This document shows positions 36,867 through 46,236 of a stretch of 64,000 nucleotides of DNA, piece after piece (position 1 is the stretch's first letter; every line of letters starts with the position of its first letter). The stretch comes from an uncultured Schaedlerella sp. (GTDB lineage: Bacteria > Bacillota > Clostridia > Lachnospirales > Lachnospiraceae): positions 62,001 to 126,000 of the forward strand of contig CAKSAJ010000002.1 in NCBI GenBank assembly GCA_934435195.1, given 5' to 3'. The translations under genes were made by a program, and so were the position numbers. The notes beneath the pieces are model-generated. The model was not told where the DNA came from. It saw only the letters and a list, made by a program, of their open reading frames with translations, and made no database searches.

Positions 36867-37376
36867 ATTAGCAGTAACTAAAAAACCTTTTTCCTGTAAT
36901 GTTTCTTCAATCATATCTAATGTTTCTTCACTGTCTGCCACAACTTTATGATAATGATAGTTCGAGGTAATATTTTTCAACGGACTTGATTTTCCACTTT
37001 TTATATCATCTATAAAATCTTTTGCCTTTTTTCTGGAATTAATATTCAGTTCGGCTTCCATTTGTCCATATACCTTATGATTCACCATCACATTTGCCAC
37101 AGTCCCACCAAGATCTACAATGGAATACAGTTCTTCTTCTGTCTGTTCATCTGTATGCTGCACCTTAAATACTCTGCTTACGCTGATCGGCTCATTTAAA
37201 AGATATCCTCTATGGGTTGATATAATATCGTATCCTGCTGCCCGGATAAGTGCGATATCCTGTACAATGACCTGTCTGCTTACTTCAAATTCTTTTGCAA
37301 GCATAGTTCCCGATACAGGTACATCATTCTTCCTGATCCGTTCAATAATTTGATTTCTACGCTCTGTTCCGGTCAT
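36864..37376 (-). CDS. niaR: NiaR-family niacin-responsive transcriptional repressor
   Basis: A 170-aa regulator. An N-terminal winged helix of the HTH_11 type (RRNQIIERIRKNDVPVSGTMLAKEFEVSRQVIVQDI) is joined to a 3H domain rich in His residues (NHKVYGQ, NYHYHKVVA) that binds nicotinic acid and metal in the family. It represses NAD synthesis or uptake genes when niacin is plentiful. The ATG at 37376 follows GGAGG by five bases; an in-frame TTG upstream is excluded. It is the last gene of nadB-nadC-niaR, so it probably regulates its own operon through the palindrome at 39680-39699. Confidence 0.93.
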   Translation of the reverse strand: MTGTERRNQIIERIRKNDVPVSGTMLAKEFEVSRQVIVQDIALIRAAGYDIISTHRGYLLNEPISVSRVFKVQHTDEQTEEELYSIVDLGGTVANVMVNHKVYGQMEAELNINSRKKAKDFIDDIKSGKSSPLKNITSNYHYHKVVADSEETLDMIEETLQEKGFLVTAN

Positions 37377-37396
37377 AACATCCTCCAAGACACTCT

Positions 37397-38254
37397 CTAT
37401 TTATTTACAGCATGGAGGTTTTTCAGCGAAATATCCATAATTGGTGCTGAGTGTGTCAGTGCACCACTGGAAATATAATCTACTCCAAGTGCTGTCAAAC
37501 GACCAATGTTTTCTTTTGTCACGTTTCCAGAACACTCTGTCTCCGCTCTTCCGTCAATAATCTTAATTGCTTCCTGCATTTCTTCTGTTGACATGTTGTC
37601 TAACATAATGATATCAGCACCGGCTTCAACAGCTTCTTTTACCATATCAAGATTCTCTACTTCTATTTCAATCTTACGTACAAATGGTGCGTATTCTTTC
37701 GCCATCTCTACTGCCTTTGTAACACTTCCGGCTGCCCCGATATGATTATCTTTTAAAAGTACTCCGTCAGACAAATTGTAACGGTGGTTGTATCCGCCAC
37801 CTACACGAACTGCATATTTTTCAAAAATACGCATATTCGGTGTTGTTTTTCTTGTATCCAGCAATTTTGTTTTGCTTCCTTTGAGCAAGTCTGCTACAGA
37901 ATGTGTATATGTTGCAATTCCGCTCATTCTCTGCAGATAATTCAAAGCAACACGTTCACCTGACAGAAGCACACGGATATCTCCATACACTTTTCCCATC
38001 AGCTGTTTGTTTTTCACTTCGTCTCCATCTTTGCAATAGAATTCAACTCTTACCTTATCATCGAGGAGCTCAAATACTCGTTTAAAAACATCCAGTCCTG
38101 CAATCACACCGTCCTGCTTGCAGATCAAATCCACTTCTCCGTCTACAGCCTCTCTCATAACGGCATTTGTTGTCACATCCTCGCTTGATATATCCTCACG
38201 CAATGCCTCCAGAATTAACTGATCTACCTGTAATGTTGTTGTAATCTTATTCAT
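37397..38254 (-). CDS. nadC: Nicotinate-nucleotide pyrophosphorylase (quinolinate phosphoribosyltransferase)
   Basis: A 285-aa enzyme that joins quinolinate and PRPP to form nicotinate mononucleotide in de novo NAD synthesis. Family motifs are clear: LNYLQRMSGIAT, the substrate-binding LLDTRKTTPNMRIFEKYAV, VRVGGGYNHRYNLSDGVLLKDNH, IEIEVENLD, IIMLDNMS and VDYISSGALTHSAP. Length is normal. It lies 21 bp upstream of niaR and 63 bp downstream of nadB in one operon. Confidence 0.97.
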   Translation of the reverse strand: MNKITTTLQVDQLILEALREDISSEDVTTNAVMREAVDGEVDLICKQDGVIAGLDVFKRVFELLDDKVRVEFYCKDGDEVKNKQLMGKVYGDIRVLLSGERVALNYLQRMSGIATYTHSVADLLKGSKTKLLDTRKTTPNMRIFEKYAVRVGGGYNHRYNLSDGVLLKDNHIGAAGSVTKAVEMAKEYAPFVRKIEIEVENLDMVKEAVEAGADIIMLDNMSTEEMQEAIKIIDGRAETECSGNVTKENIGRLTALGVDYISSGALTHSAPIMDISLKNLHAVNK

Positions 38255-38317
38255 GTCGTTTCTCCATTCTATAAATAATTTTTCTCTGATTTTACAATTT
38301 TAAAACTTCATCAACTT

Positions 38318-39538
38318 TTACGCTCTGATTTTTTCGTCCTCAGATTCTTCTGCTTCCACGTATGGTGTAAATGGATTTTCTCCACCGCAAATCTTCGTTG
38401 CTGCTCTCTGCGCAAATACAAGGCTTTCTAACAAAGAATTGCTTGCGAGACGATTTGCCCCGTGAACTCCATTACAGCTTGTCTCTCCGACTGCATATAA
38501 ATGTGCCATGGAGGTTCTGCTGTCTGAATCAACCCATACACCACCCATAAAGTAATGCTGTGCCGGAACAACAGGGATACATTCTTTTGTAACATCGTAT
38601 CCTTCCTCCAGACAATGCTGATAAATATTTGGAAAATGATTCAGGATTGTCTCTTTATCGATGTGCTCCATTGATAACCAGACATAATCTGTTCCGTCTT
38701 TCTGCATTTGTTCATGAATTGCCTTTGTCACTACATCTCGAGGAAGCAATTCATTTACAAACCGCTCCATATTCTTATTGTATAATACAGCGCCTTCACC
38801 TCGTACAGATTCGGAAATCAAAAATCTTCTTCCAGGTTTTTTGGAATATAATGTAGTCGGATGAATCTGTACATAATCCAAATGCTCCAGACGGATTCCA
38901 TGCTTTTTGGAAATTTCCAAAGCATCTCCTGTAAGATGTGGGAAGTTTGTGGAATGTTTATATAATCCGCCGATTCCGCCACTTGCCCAGATTGTATCCG
39001 GTGCATAGATTTCTATTAAATCGCCATCTTTCTCTGCTATGATTCCTTTACACTCATCTTCTTCTACCAATATGTCTGTCATCGTTGTATATTCATATAT
39101 TGTTACATTATCCAGCTTTTTCACCTGTGCAAGTAATTTACTTGTAATCTCTTTTCCTGTCACATCCTCATGAAACAGAATACGTGGCTTGGAATGTGCT
39201 CCTTCTCTTGTGTATGCAAACTCTCCGCCTTCCAGACGTTCAAAGTCTACACCATATTGTACCAGTTCTTCAATGATTTGGCGAGAGCTTCGAATCATAA
39301 TATCAACGGACTCTTTACGATTCTCATAATGTCCTGCCTTCATTGTATCTTCAAAGTAACTGTCATAGTCATCCTTATCATGGAGTACACAAATTCCACC
39401 CTGTGCTAAAAAAGAATCACTGCTCTCCAGATCTGCCTTTGTGATCATAACTATTTTTTTATCTCTTGGCAGATTCAACGCACTGAACAATCCTGCGACT
39501 CCTGTTCCTACGATTACAACATCTGCATCTATTCTCAT
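38318..39538 (-). CDS. nadB: L-aspartate oxidase
   Basis: A 406-aa flavoenzyme that oxidises L-aspartate to iminoaspartate, the first step of de novo NAD synthesis. The FAD dinucleotide site is DVVIVGTGVAGLFSALNLP. It also has SFLAQGGICVL, the active-site REGAHS, RGEGAVLYN, and HYFMGGVWVD with GETSCNGVHGANRLASNSLLE near the C-terminus. The ATG at 39538 has AAAGAGG seven bases upstream and starts right at the FAD motif; the longer in-frame ORF would add 28 untypical residues across the leader. It is shorter than E. coli NadB because the C-terminal helical domain is reduced. No nadA is adjacent. Confidence 0.94.
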   Translation of the reverse strand: MRIDADVVIVGTGVAGLFSALNLPRDKKIVMITKADLESSDSFLAQGGICVLHDKDDYDSYFEDTMKAGHYENRKESVDIMIRSSRQIIEELVQYGVDFERLEGGEFAYTREGAHSKPRILFHEDVTGKEITSKLLAQVKKLDNVTIYEYTTMTDILVEEDECKGIIAEKDGDLIEIYAPDTIWASGGIGGLYKHSTNFPHLTGDALEISKKHGIRLEHLDYVQIHPTTLYSKKPGRRFLISESVRGEGAVLYNKNMERFVNELLPRDVVTKAIHEQMQKDGTDYVWLSMEHIDKETILNHFPNIYQHCLEEGYDVTKECIPVVPAQHYFMGGVWVDSDSRTSMAHLYAVGETSCNGVHGANRLASNSLLESLVFAQRAATKICGGENPFTPYVEAEESEDEKIRA

Positions 39539-39661
39539 CACGAAACCTCTTTCTAATATGCTGAATTTATTGTACAAAGCTCCATCTTTGTTTGATTCAT
39601 TTCTCTGCACATTTATTACCACTTACCTTATCTCTGCTAAGCAGTCACGCATATTGTTGTC

Positions 39662-39699
39662 ATTATAGCATCCGCCTTTACATCTGACAAGACAGATGT
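39662..39699 (-). promoter_or_regulatory. nad operon promoter with overlapping NiaR-type operator
   Basis: Promoter TTGTCA (39685-39690), 17-bp spacer, TATAAT (39662-39667). A palindrome with arms ACATCTG / CAGATGT (39680-39699) covers the -35 box, where a repressor would block RNA polymerase. NiaR encoded at the end of the operon is the natural candidate. Confidence 0.75.
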
Positions 39700-39790
39700 T
39701 GTACAAATCTTTACAGAGATTAGAAGCGTATATATTAAAATTAACTAAAATAAGGATGCCGTCTATCGCATCCTCATTTTCCACGCAACC

Positions 39791-39842
39791 AAAAAGAAAG
39801 AAGTTACTTTCACAGAAACTTCTGCGACAATAACTTCTTTCG
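39791..39842 (-). terminator. Terminator after metG
   Basis: Arms GAAAGAAGTTA / TAACTTCTTTC with a 24-nt loop, followed on the minus strand by a T-run. A second, weaker hairpin (GGATGC / GCATCC, 39756-39775) lies just beyond. Confidence 0.7.
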
Positions 39843-39862
39843 TATTTCATCTTTTTATTTTT

Positions 39863-41764
39863 CTAGCAGATTTCTGCTCCTGCCGGCATCTCTTTCTCCG
39901 GTACCATAAGTGCCAGATTGCCTTCTGCGTCTTCTGCACACAGAAGCATTCCTTCTGACAGTACTCCTGCCAGTTTTGCAGGTTTCAGATTTACAAGAAC
40001 CATAACTTTCTTGCCAACCATTTCTTCTGCTGAATAATGTCCTTTGATTCCTGAAACGATCTGTTTTACTTTGCTTCCGATCTTAACCTGTGAACAAAGC
40101 AGTTTTCTTGATTTTTTCACTTCTTCACATGCGATGATCTCACCAACCTGGAACTGCATTGCTCCGAAATCGTCAAATGTGATCTCTGGTTTTGCTTCGA
40201 TGTCAATAACTGCCTCTTCCTCTTTTTCTTCTTCAACCGGTGGGTGAAGTTCTGCAACTTTCTTCATAACCTCTTCTAAGTCCAGTCTCTGGAATAAAAT
40301 CTCTGGCTTGTCTGTTACATTACCATTTCCAAGCTGCTCTAAAATCTTCTTGCTTGTAGAAGGCATGAAAGACTCCAGAAGTTCTGCTCCTGCTGAAATT
40401 CCCTGAATCAGATTCCACAGAACTGTCTCAAGACGATCTTTCTGTGCTTCATCTTTTGCAAGTACCCAAGGCATTGTTTCATCAATATATTTATTACAAC
40501 GTTTAAACAGATTGAAGATTTCTGTGATCGCATCTGCTACGCGAAGCTCATTCATTTTTGCTTCTACGGCTTTTGGTGTTGCTTCCATAACTGCTTTCAG
40601 ATCTGCATCTACATCTCCATATACTCCCTTATCTGTTACAGAACCGCCGAAGTATTTGTTTGTCATAGATACTGTACGGTTTACCAGATTTCCAAGTGTA
40701 TTTGCCAAATCTGAATTCATACGCTCTACCATCAACTCCCATGAAATGACTCCGTCATTCTCAAATGGCATCTCATGAAGTACAAAGTAACGAACTGCAT
40801 CTACGCCAAAGAAATCTACCAGTTCATCAGCATAGAGTACATTTCCTTTCGATTTACTCATCTTACCATCTCCCTGAAGCAGCCATGGGTGACCAAATAC
40901 CTGTTTTGGAAGTGGAAGATCAAGTGCCATCAAGAAGATTGGCCAGTAAATTGTATGGAAACGGATGATATCTTTACCGATCAAATGTAAGTCTGCCGGC
41001 CAGTCTTTTTTAAACTGTTCTGTGCTTTCTCCATCACAATCATATCCGATTCCTGTAATATAGTTTGTCAAAGCATCCAGCCATACATATACAACATGTT
41101 TTGGATCAAACTCTACCGGGATTCCCCATTTAAAGGAAGTTCTTGATACACACAAATCCTGAAGTCCCGGAAGAAGGAAGTTGTTCATCATCTCATTTTT
41201 ACGAGATACCGGCTGAATAAATTCTGGGTGTTTATTAATGTGCTCGATCAGTCTGTCTGCATATTTGCTCATTTTAAAGAAATATGCTTCTTCTTTTGCA
41301 GGCTGAACCGGACGTCCGCAATCTGGACATTTTCCATCTACAAGCTGTGACTCTGTAAAGAATGACTCACATGGTGTACAGTACATACCTTCATAATGTC
41401 CTTTGTAGATATCTCCCTGATCATACAGTTTTTTGAAGATTTTCTGTACTTGTTTCTCATGGTCTTCATCTGTTGTACGGATAAATTTATCATAAGATGT
41501 GTCCATCAGATCCCAGATTCTCTTAATCTCACCGGATACGTTATCTACAAATTCCTTTGGTGAAATTCCTGCCTCTTCTGCCTTTAATTCAATCTTCTGT
41601 CCATGTTCATCCGTTCCTGTCTGGAAAAACACATCGTATCCCTGACTTCTTTTATATCTTGCAATTGCATCTGCAAGTACGATCTCATATGTGTTTCCAA
41701 TATGCGGTTTACCCGATGTATAGGCAATCGCTGTTGTAATATAATATTTCTGTTTATCTGCCAT
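39863..41764 (-). CDS. metG: Methionyl-tRNA synthetase
   Basis: A 633-aa class I synthetase that charges tRNA-Met. The ATP site HIGH is present as KPHIGNTYE, the KMSKS loop as GKMSKSKGN, and a zinc knuckle as CTPCESFF...CPDCG. The C-terminal ~110 residues form an OB-fold tRNA-binding domain (FQVGEIIACEEVKKSRKLL, IVSGIKGHYS) after an acidic Glu/Lys linker. Length and layout match the dimeric Firmicutes form. It follows the amylase-family gene by 13 bp on the same strand. No T-box leader is visible. Confidence 0.98.
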   Translation of the reverse strand: MADKQKYYITTAIAYTSGKPHIGNTYEIVLADAIARYKRSQGYDVFFQTGTDEHGQKIELKAEEAGISPKEFVDNVSGEIKRIWDLMDTSYDKFIRTTDEDHEKQVQKIFKKLYDQGDIYKGHYEGMYCTPCESFFTESQLVDGKCPDCGRPVQPAKEEAYFFKMSKYADRLIEHINKHPEFIQPVSRKNEMMNNFLLPGLQDLCVSRTSFKWGIPVEFDPKHVVYVWLDALTNYITGIGYDCDGESTEQFKKDWPADLHLIGKDIIRFHTIYWPIFLMALDLPLPKQVFGHPWLLQGDGKMSKSKGNVLYADELVDFFGVDAVRYFVLHEMPFENDGVISWELMVERMNSDLANTLGNLVNRTVSMTNKYFGGSVTDKGVYGDVDADLKAVMEATPKAVEAKMNELRVADAITEIFNLFKRCNKYIDETMPWVLAKDEAQKDRLETVLWNLIQGISAGAELLESFMPSTSKKILEQLGNGNVTDKPEILFQRLDLEEVMKKVAELHPPVEEEKEEEAVIDIEAKPEITFDDFGAMQFQVGEIIACEEVKKSRKLLCSQVKIGSKVKQIVSGIKGHYSAEEMVGKKVMVLVNLKPAKLAGVLSEGMLLCAEDAEGNLALMVPEKEMPAGAEIC

Positions 41765-41777
41765 CGTGCTCTCTCCT

Positions 41778-43832
41778 TTATTCTTTCAATGTTTTTAAAA
41801 TCAGTACGGAATGTCGTCCCATGTTTACAACAACTTCTCCGTCCTGCACAATATATTCATCATACTCTGTTGTAAATCCTTCTTCGTATGTATACATCAA
41901 ACGACACATACGGGTATTCTGCGGAACTTCTGCAAGCCATACCGGAACTGTTATTTCTTTCAGTTCTTTACTATTGTTCAAGATTACAACAATCTGTTCA
42001 TCATCCTGAAAACGTCCATATGCCAACACGTTATTTGCCCAGGTAAGCATCTTGATCGAACCTGTTCTAAGGATTTCCTGTTCTTTGTGAATGCGGATCA
42101 TCTCTTTATGAAAATTCAATAATCGTTGATTTTCATTTCCCCATGGGAATGTACGGCGATTATCCGGATCTGTAAATCCGACAACTCCAACCTCATCTCC
42201 ATAATATACCGTCGGTGCTCCAACCCAGGTCATCTGTACTGCGACTGCCTCACAAAATACAGCCTCATTAATTCCTTCTTCTGCGGCCTTATATCCAAGC
42301 TGTTCTACTCGACCGGCAATATGATTTGTTCTTGTGAGAAATCTGGAATGGTCATGGTTGGATAATTCGTTCATTGCAACCTGCAAAGATGGTGTCAGCA
42401 TGCATGCCATAAAATGTTTCATTGAATTCACAAATATCTCTGCATTACCCCACAGATCAGTACGGCGCTCATTACTGTGCTTCTCCATACCTGTCAAAAA
42501 CCAGGTCAGTGGCTCCATAAACGCATCATAGTTCATGACGCTGTCCCACTGATCCCCCTGAAGCCATTCTCCCGGATCTCCATAATGCTCTGCAAGAATC
42601 AATACATCCGGCTTCACACTCTTCACCTGTTTACGGAATTCTTTCCAGAACATGTGATTATATTCATTGGAATATCCAAGGTCTGCCGCAACATCCAGAC
42701 GCCATCCGTCTATATTATACGGCGGAGATACCCATTTTTTACCGATATCCATAATGTATTGTACCAGTTTTGGTGAATCTTCGTAATTTAATTTTGGAAG
42801 TGTGTCATGTCCCCACCAGCCATCATAATTATAATTGTATGGCCATGCGCTTTCCTCTTCCTTAAAGAAATGAAAGAAGCTGCGGTACGGACTCTGTGAA
42901 CTTACAAAAGCACCCTGTTTATCCTGATAAGCCGGTTGCTGCTCATAAATTCTCTCTCGGTCCATCCATTTATTGAAAGAACCGCAATGATTGAACACAC
43001 CATCCAGTATCACTCGCATGCCTCGCTTATGCATCTCATCTACCAATCTTGCAAACAATGCATTGCTGGCTTCCAGATTTTCTTTATCGCCTGTGCGGAT
43101 CTGATATTTCGTAGCATGGGTATTGTCCATATCCCCTTCTGCCAGAACCTCTCCGCCATCTTTGACAATCTTTCCGTAATGTGGGTCAATGTAATCATAA
43201 TCCTGGATATCATATTTATGGTTTGATGGGGATACAAACAATGGATTGAAATAAATTACTTCGATTCCTAAATCCTGAAGATAATCTAATTTATCCATAA
43301 CCCCCTGCAGGTCTCCGCCGTAGAATCGGCGGATATCCGGTGTTGCCGGCATAGAGCCCCAATCTTTAACCTGCTCACATGGTGCTCCGATATAAATATA
43401 TTCCCTGTCTTCCACATCATTTTGCGGATCACCATTATAAAAACGATCCACAAAAATCTGGTACATTACTGCACCTTTTGCCCAATCTGGTGTGGAAAAT
43501 CCAGGTACGATCTTAAAATCATAGTAATCTACAATACGATCTGATACCCCGCAGCGATTATAATAACATATTTCTCCGCCACGCTGGATTTCAAAACAGT
43601 AAACCAATGGAGCTTCATCCAGCGTCCACTGTATTTCCCAAAAATCAAAATTTTCTATACTATCTGCCTTCTGCATCGTATATCTGGCTTTTTCTTCACC
43701 AACGAGCAGAATCACATCTGCGACATCATTTTCTGCTGTTCGAAACCGTAATGTAACAGTTTCTCCTGCCTTTGGTTCGACAGGCATCACATAAGACGAA
43801 GTCCCATCACAGAACAAAGCGTCTCTTCTCAT
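41778..43832 (-). CDS. GH13 alpha-amylase family enzyme (neopullulanase/maltogenic type)
   Basis: A 684-aa cytoplasmic enzyme, without signal peptide. An N-terminal beta-sandwich (CBM34-like, residues ~1-115) precedes the GH13 barrel. The conserved regions are visible as VILDGVFNHCG, the nucleophile GWRLDVAADLGY, the acid ILAEHYGDP and the third acid with NELSNHDHSRF. A C-terminal beta domain ends it. N-domain plus internal location fits neopullulanase or cyclomaltodextrinase enzymes that digest imported malto-oligosaccharides or cyclodextrins. The ATG at 43832 has GAGGAG eight bases upstream; an in-frame TTG six codons earlier is excluded. It is wedged between ftsH and metG, an odd place for sugar metabolism. 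Confidence 0.9.
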   Translation of the reverse strand: MRRDALFCDGTSSYVMPVEPKAGETVTLRFRTAENDVADVILLVGEEKARYTMQKADSIENFDFWEIQWTLDEAPLVYCFEIQRGGEICYYNRCGVSDRIVDYYDFKIVPGFSTPDWAKGAVMYQIFVDRFYNGDPQNDVEDREYIYIGAPCEQVKDWGSMPATPDIRRFYGGDLQGVMDKLDYLQDLGIEVIYFNPLFVSPSNHKYDIQDYDYIDPHYGKIVKDGGEVLAEGDMDNTHATKYQIRTGDKENLEASNALFARLVDEMHKRGMRVILDGVFNHCGSFNKWMDRERIYEQQPAYQDKQGAFVSSQSPYRSFFHFFKEEESAWPYNYNYDGWWGHDTLPKLNYEDSPKLVQYIMDIGKKWVSPPYNIDGWRLDVAADLGYSNEYNHMFWKEFRKQVKSVKPDVLILAEHYGDPGEWLQGDQWDSVMNYDAFMEPLTWFLTGMEKHSNERRTDLWGNAEIFVNSMKHFMACMLTPSLQVAMNELSNHDHSRFLTRTNHIAGRVEQLGYKAAEEGINEAVFCEAVAVQMTWVGAPTVYYGDEVGVVGFTDPDNRRTFPWGNENQRLLNFHKEMIRIHKEQEILRTGSIKMLTWANNVLAYGRFQDDEQIVVILNNSKELKEITVPVWLAEVPQNTRMCRLMYTYEEGFTTEYDEYIVQDGEVVVNMGRHSVLILKTLKE

Positions 43833-43862
43833 AACTCTAACTCCTCTCAACTACCGTACACA

Positions 43863-45692
43863 TTATTTTTCAAAAAGTGCTTCAAACTCACTTCTGGTAA
43901 GTTTTTCTTTTTCTAACAGTAACTGAGCACAGGACTCCAATACCGGATGGTATTCGTCTAACAGAGCTTTCGCTTTTTCATAACAATCATCTATAATGCG
44001 TTTTACTTCTTCATCAATTGTTGCTGCAACCTTCTCACCATATCCTCTTGATGAAGCATGACCGAAATCTCTTCCGATAAATACTTCGTCACTGTCATTA
44101 TCATAATTAATCAGACCAAGCTTTTCTGACATACCGAATTTCGTGATCATTGATTTTGCAATTGCAGTCGCCTGTTTAATATCCTGGGATGCACCCGTTG
44201 TGATATCATCAAATATCTGTTCTTCTGCTACACGACCACCCAGTGACACGATAATCTCCTGTAACATATGTCCTTTTGTATTAAACATATCATCTTTTTC
44301 CGGAAGTGGCATTGTGTAACCGCCTGCACCACCTGTCGGTACAATAGATACACTGTATACAGGTCCCACATCCGGCAGCACATGGAACAGGATTGCATGA
44401 CCGGCTTCATGGTATGCCGTAATCCTGCGTTCCTTCTCAGATACAATACGACTCTTCTTCTCAGGTCCGATACCGACTTTTACAAATGCATGACGGATAT
44501 CAGCCTGTTGAATATACATACGGTTTTGCTTTGCTGCGAGAATTGCAGCTTCATTTAACAGATTTTCCAGGTCTGCTCCGGTAAATCCGGCTGTTGTCTG
44601 GGCAATCTGTCTCAAATCCACATCATCTCCAAGTGGCTTATTTCTTGCATGAACTTTAAGAATCTCTTCACGACCCCCGACATCCGGACGACCAACAATA
44701 ACATCTCTGTCAAATCTTCCAGGACGAAGGATTGCAGGATCCAGAATATCTTTTCTGTTCGTTGCAGCCATTACGATGATTCCTTCATTAACTCCGAAAC
44801 CATCCATCTCTACAAGCATCTGGTTCAGTGTCTGTTCTCTCTCATCGTGACCGCCACCGAGACCACTTCCACGTCGTCTTGCCACTGCATCTATCTCGTC
44901 GATGAAAATGATACATGGTGCATTCTTCTTTGCATCCTGAAACAGATCTCGCACGCGTGATGCACCGACACCGACAAACATCTCCACAAAATCAGAACCT
45001 GAAATTGTAAAGAATGGTACTCCCGCTTCTCCTGCAACAGCTTTCGCTAACAGTGTCTTACCTGTTCCCGGAGGACCCTCAAGCAATACACCTTTCGGAA
45101 TTCTTGCTCCGACTTGAACATATTTTTTTGGATCTTTCAGAAAATCTACGATTTCTTCAAGTTCTTCTTTTTCCTCTTTTAAGCCGGCAACATCTTCAAA
45201 TGTTACTTTCTTTTCGCCAGGAGCACTCATCTTCGCACGACTCTTACCAAAATTCATGGCTTTTGCGTTTGAACCGCCTCCTGCCTGTCTGTTCATCAAC
45301 ATAAACAAAAACATCACAACTAATGCCGTCAACATAACCGGCAACACTGTTGTCTCAAAAATTCCTGATTCCGCTACATCCGGCATCTTATAGTCTATAT
45401 CATATTTACTGAGAAGCTCCTGCACCTTATTCACATCTGATACATTCACTTTCCCTGCTGAGCCACTATCCTTTAACACAAATGACACCGAGCCGGTTGG
45501 TACAGTCCGGTTCTGGTTGATTGTCACGTCACTGATGTTGCTATCCTGGACTTCCTGTATAAATCTTGTGTAAGTCACTTCCTGCCCCTGGGCCTGAATC
45601 CGGCTTGCAAACCAAAGTGCAAAAAGCACTGCTATGATGACTACAAAGAATGTTGCGCCAGTGCCTTTATACTTCTTGCTGTCATTATTCAA
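43863..45692 (-). CDS. ftsH: ATP-dependent zinc metalloprotease FtsH
   Basis: A 609-aa membrane AAA+ protease. Two membrane helices (FFVVIIAVLFALWFAS and VLPVMLTALVVMFLFML) flank an outer domain. The AAA domain has Walker A GPPGTGKT, Walker B IIFIDEID, the pore loop FVEMFVGVGASR and the SRH arginines in NRKDILDPAILRPGRFDR. The protease zinc site is HEAGHA. It degrades membrane proteins and regulators. Location after tilS-hpt is the ancestral Firmicutes order. Length is normal. Confidence 0.98.
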   Translation of the reverse strand: MNNDSKKYKGTGATFFVVIIAVLFALWFASRIQAQGQEVTYTRFIQEVQDSNISDVTINQNRTVPTGSVSFVLKDSGSAGKVNVSDVNKVQELLSKYDIDYKMPDVAESGIFETTVLPVMLTALVVMFLFMLMNRQAGGGSNAKAMNFGKSRAKMSAPGEKKVTFEDVAGLKEEKEELEEIVDFLKDPKKYVQVGARIPKGVLLEGPPGTGKTLLAKAVAGEAGVPFFTISGSDFVEMFVGVGASRVRDLFQDAKKNAPCIIFIDEIDAVARRRGSGLGGGHDEREQTLNQMLVEMDGFGVNEGIIVMAATNRKDILDPAILRPGRFDRDVIVGRPDVGGREEILKVHARNKPLGDDVDLRQIAQTTAGFTGADLENLLNEAAILAAKQNRMYIQQADIRHAFVKVGIGPEKKSRIVSEKERRITAYHEAGHAILFHVLPDVGPVYSVSIVPTGGAGGYTMPLPEKDDMFNTKGHMLQEIIVSLGGRVAEEQIFDDITTGASQDIKQATAIAKSMITKFGMSEKLGLINYDNDSDEVFIGRDFGHASSRGYGEKVAATIDEEVKRIIDDCYEKAKALLDEYHPVLESCAQLLLEKEKLTRSEFEALFEK

Positions 45693-45708
45693 TTTAATAT
45701 GCTCCTCT

Positions 45709-46236
45709 CTACTCCAGACCTTCCACTACTCCGATGAAAGGCAGGTTTCTATATTTCTGTGCGTAGTCCAGACCATATCCTACTACGAACTCATCTGGAA
45801 TATTAAATCCAACATAATCTACTTTCACGTCTTTCACGCGACGTTCCGGTTTGTCTAATAATGTACACAAATGAACACTTTTTGGATTTCTCTTCTTTAA
45901 AATATCGATCAGATAGTACAATGTACGTCCGGAATCAATGATATCCTCTACGATCAACACATCTTTTCCTTCAATTGCTTCATCCAGATCTTTCACAATT
46001 TTAACAACTCCGCTGGATTTTGTATCATCACCATAACTGCTGACACTCATAAAGTCCATCGATACAGGCACGGAAATTCTCTTTGCTAATTCACACATGA
46101 AGAAGACTCCGCCTTTCAGTACACAGATCAAGTGTACCTGCTTTCCTTCATAATCTTTACTAATCTGTTTTCCCAATTCTACGATTCTCTCGTCTACAGC
46201 TTTTTCAGATACTAACTCACGAATTGTTTCTGCCAT
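45709..46236 (-). CDS. hpt: Hypoxanthine phosphoribosyltransferase
   Basis: A 175-aa purine-salvage enzyme that makes IMP and GMP. The PRPP motif is VLIVEDIIDSGRTL. HLICVLKGGVFFMCELAKRI, MSVSSYGDDTKSSG and VGYGLDYAQKYRNLPFIG also fit. I chose the ATG at 46236 with GGAGG eight bases upstream. The gene overlaps the tilS 3' end by 20 bp, which suggests translational coupling. Confidence 0.95.
   Translation of the reverse strand: MAETIRELVSEKAVDERIVELGKQISKDYEGKQVHLICVLKGGVFFMCELAKRISVPVSMDFMSVSSYGDDTKSSGVVKIVKDLDEAIEGKDVLIVEDIIDSGRTLYYLIDILKKRNPKSVHLCTLLDKPERRVKDVKVDYVGFNIPDEFVVGYGLDYAQKYRNLPFIGVVEGLE

Noticed and set aside
39623..39850. 75-aa minus-strand frame between metG and nadB
   Set aside because: It crosses two hairpins, the nad promoter and the operator, has no SD and shows no recognisable domain.
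41765..41777. T-box leader upstream of metG, and upstream of asnS at 55196-55313
   Set aside because: The metG gap is only 13 bp, and the asnS leader shows a promoter but no T-box sequence or specifier structure.
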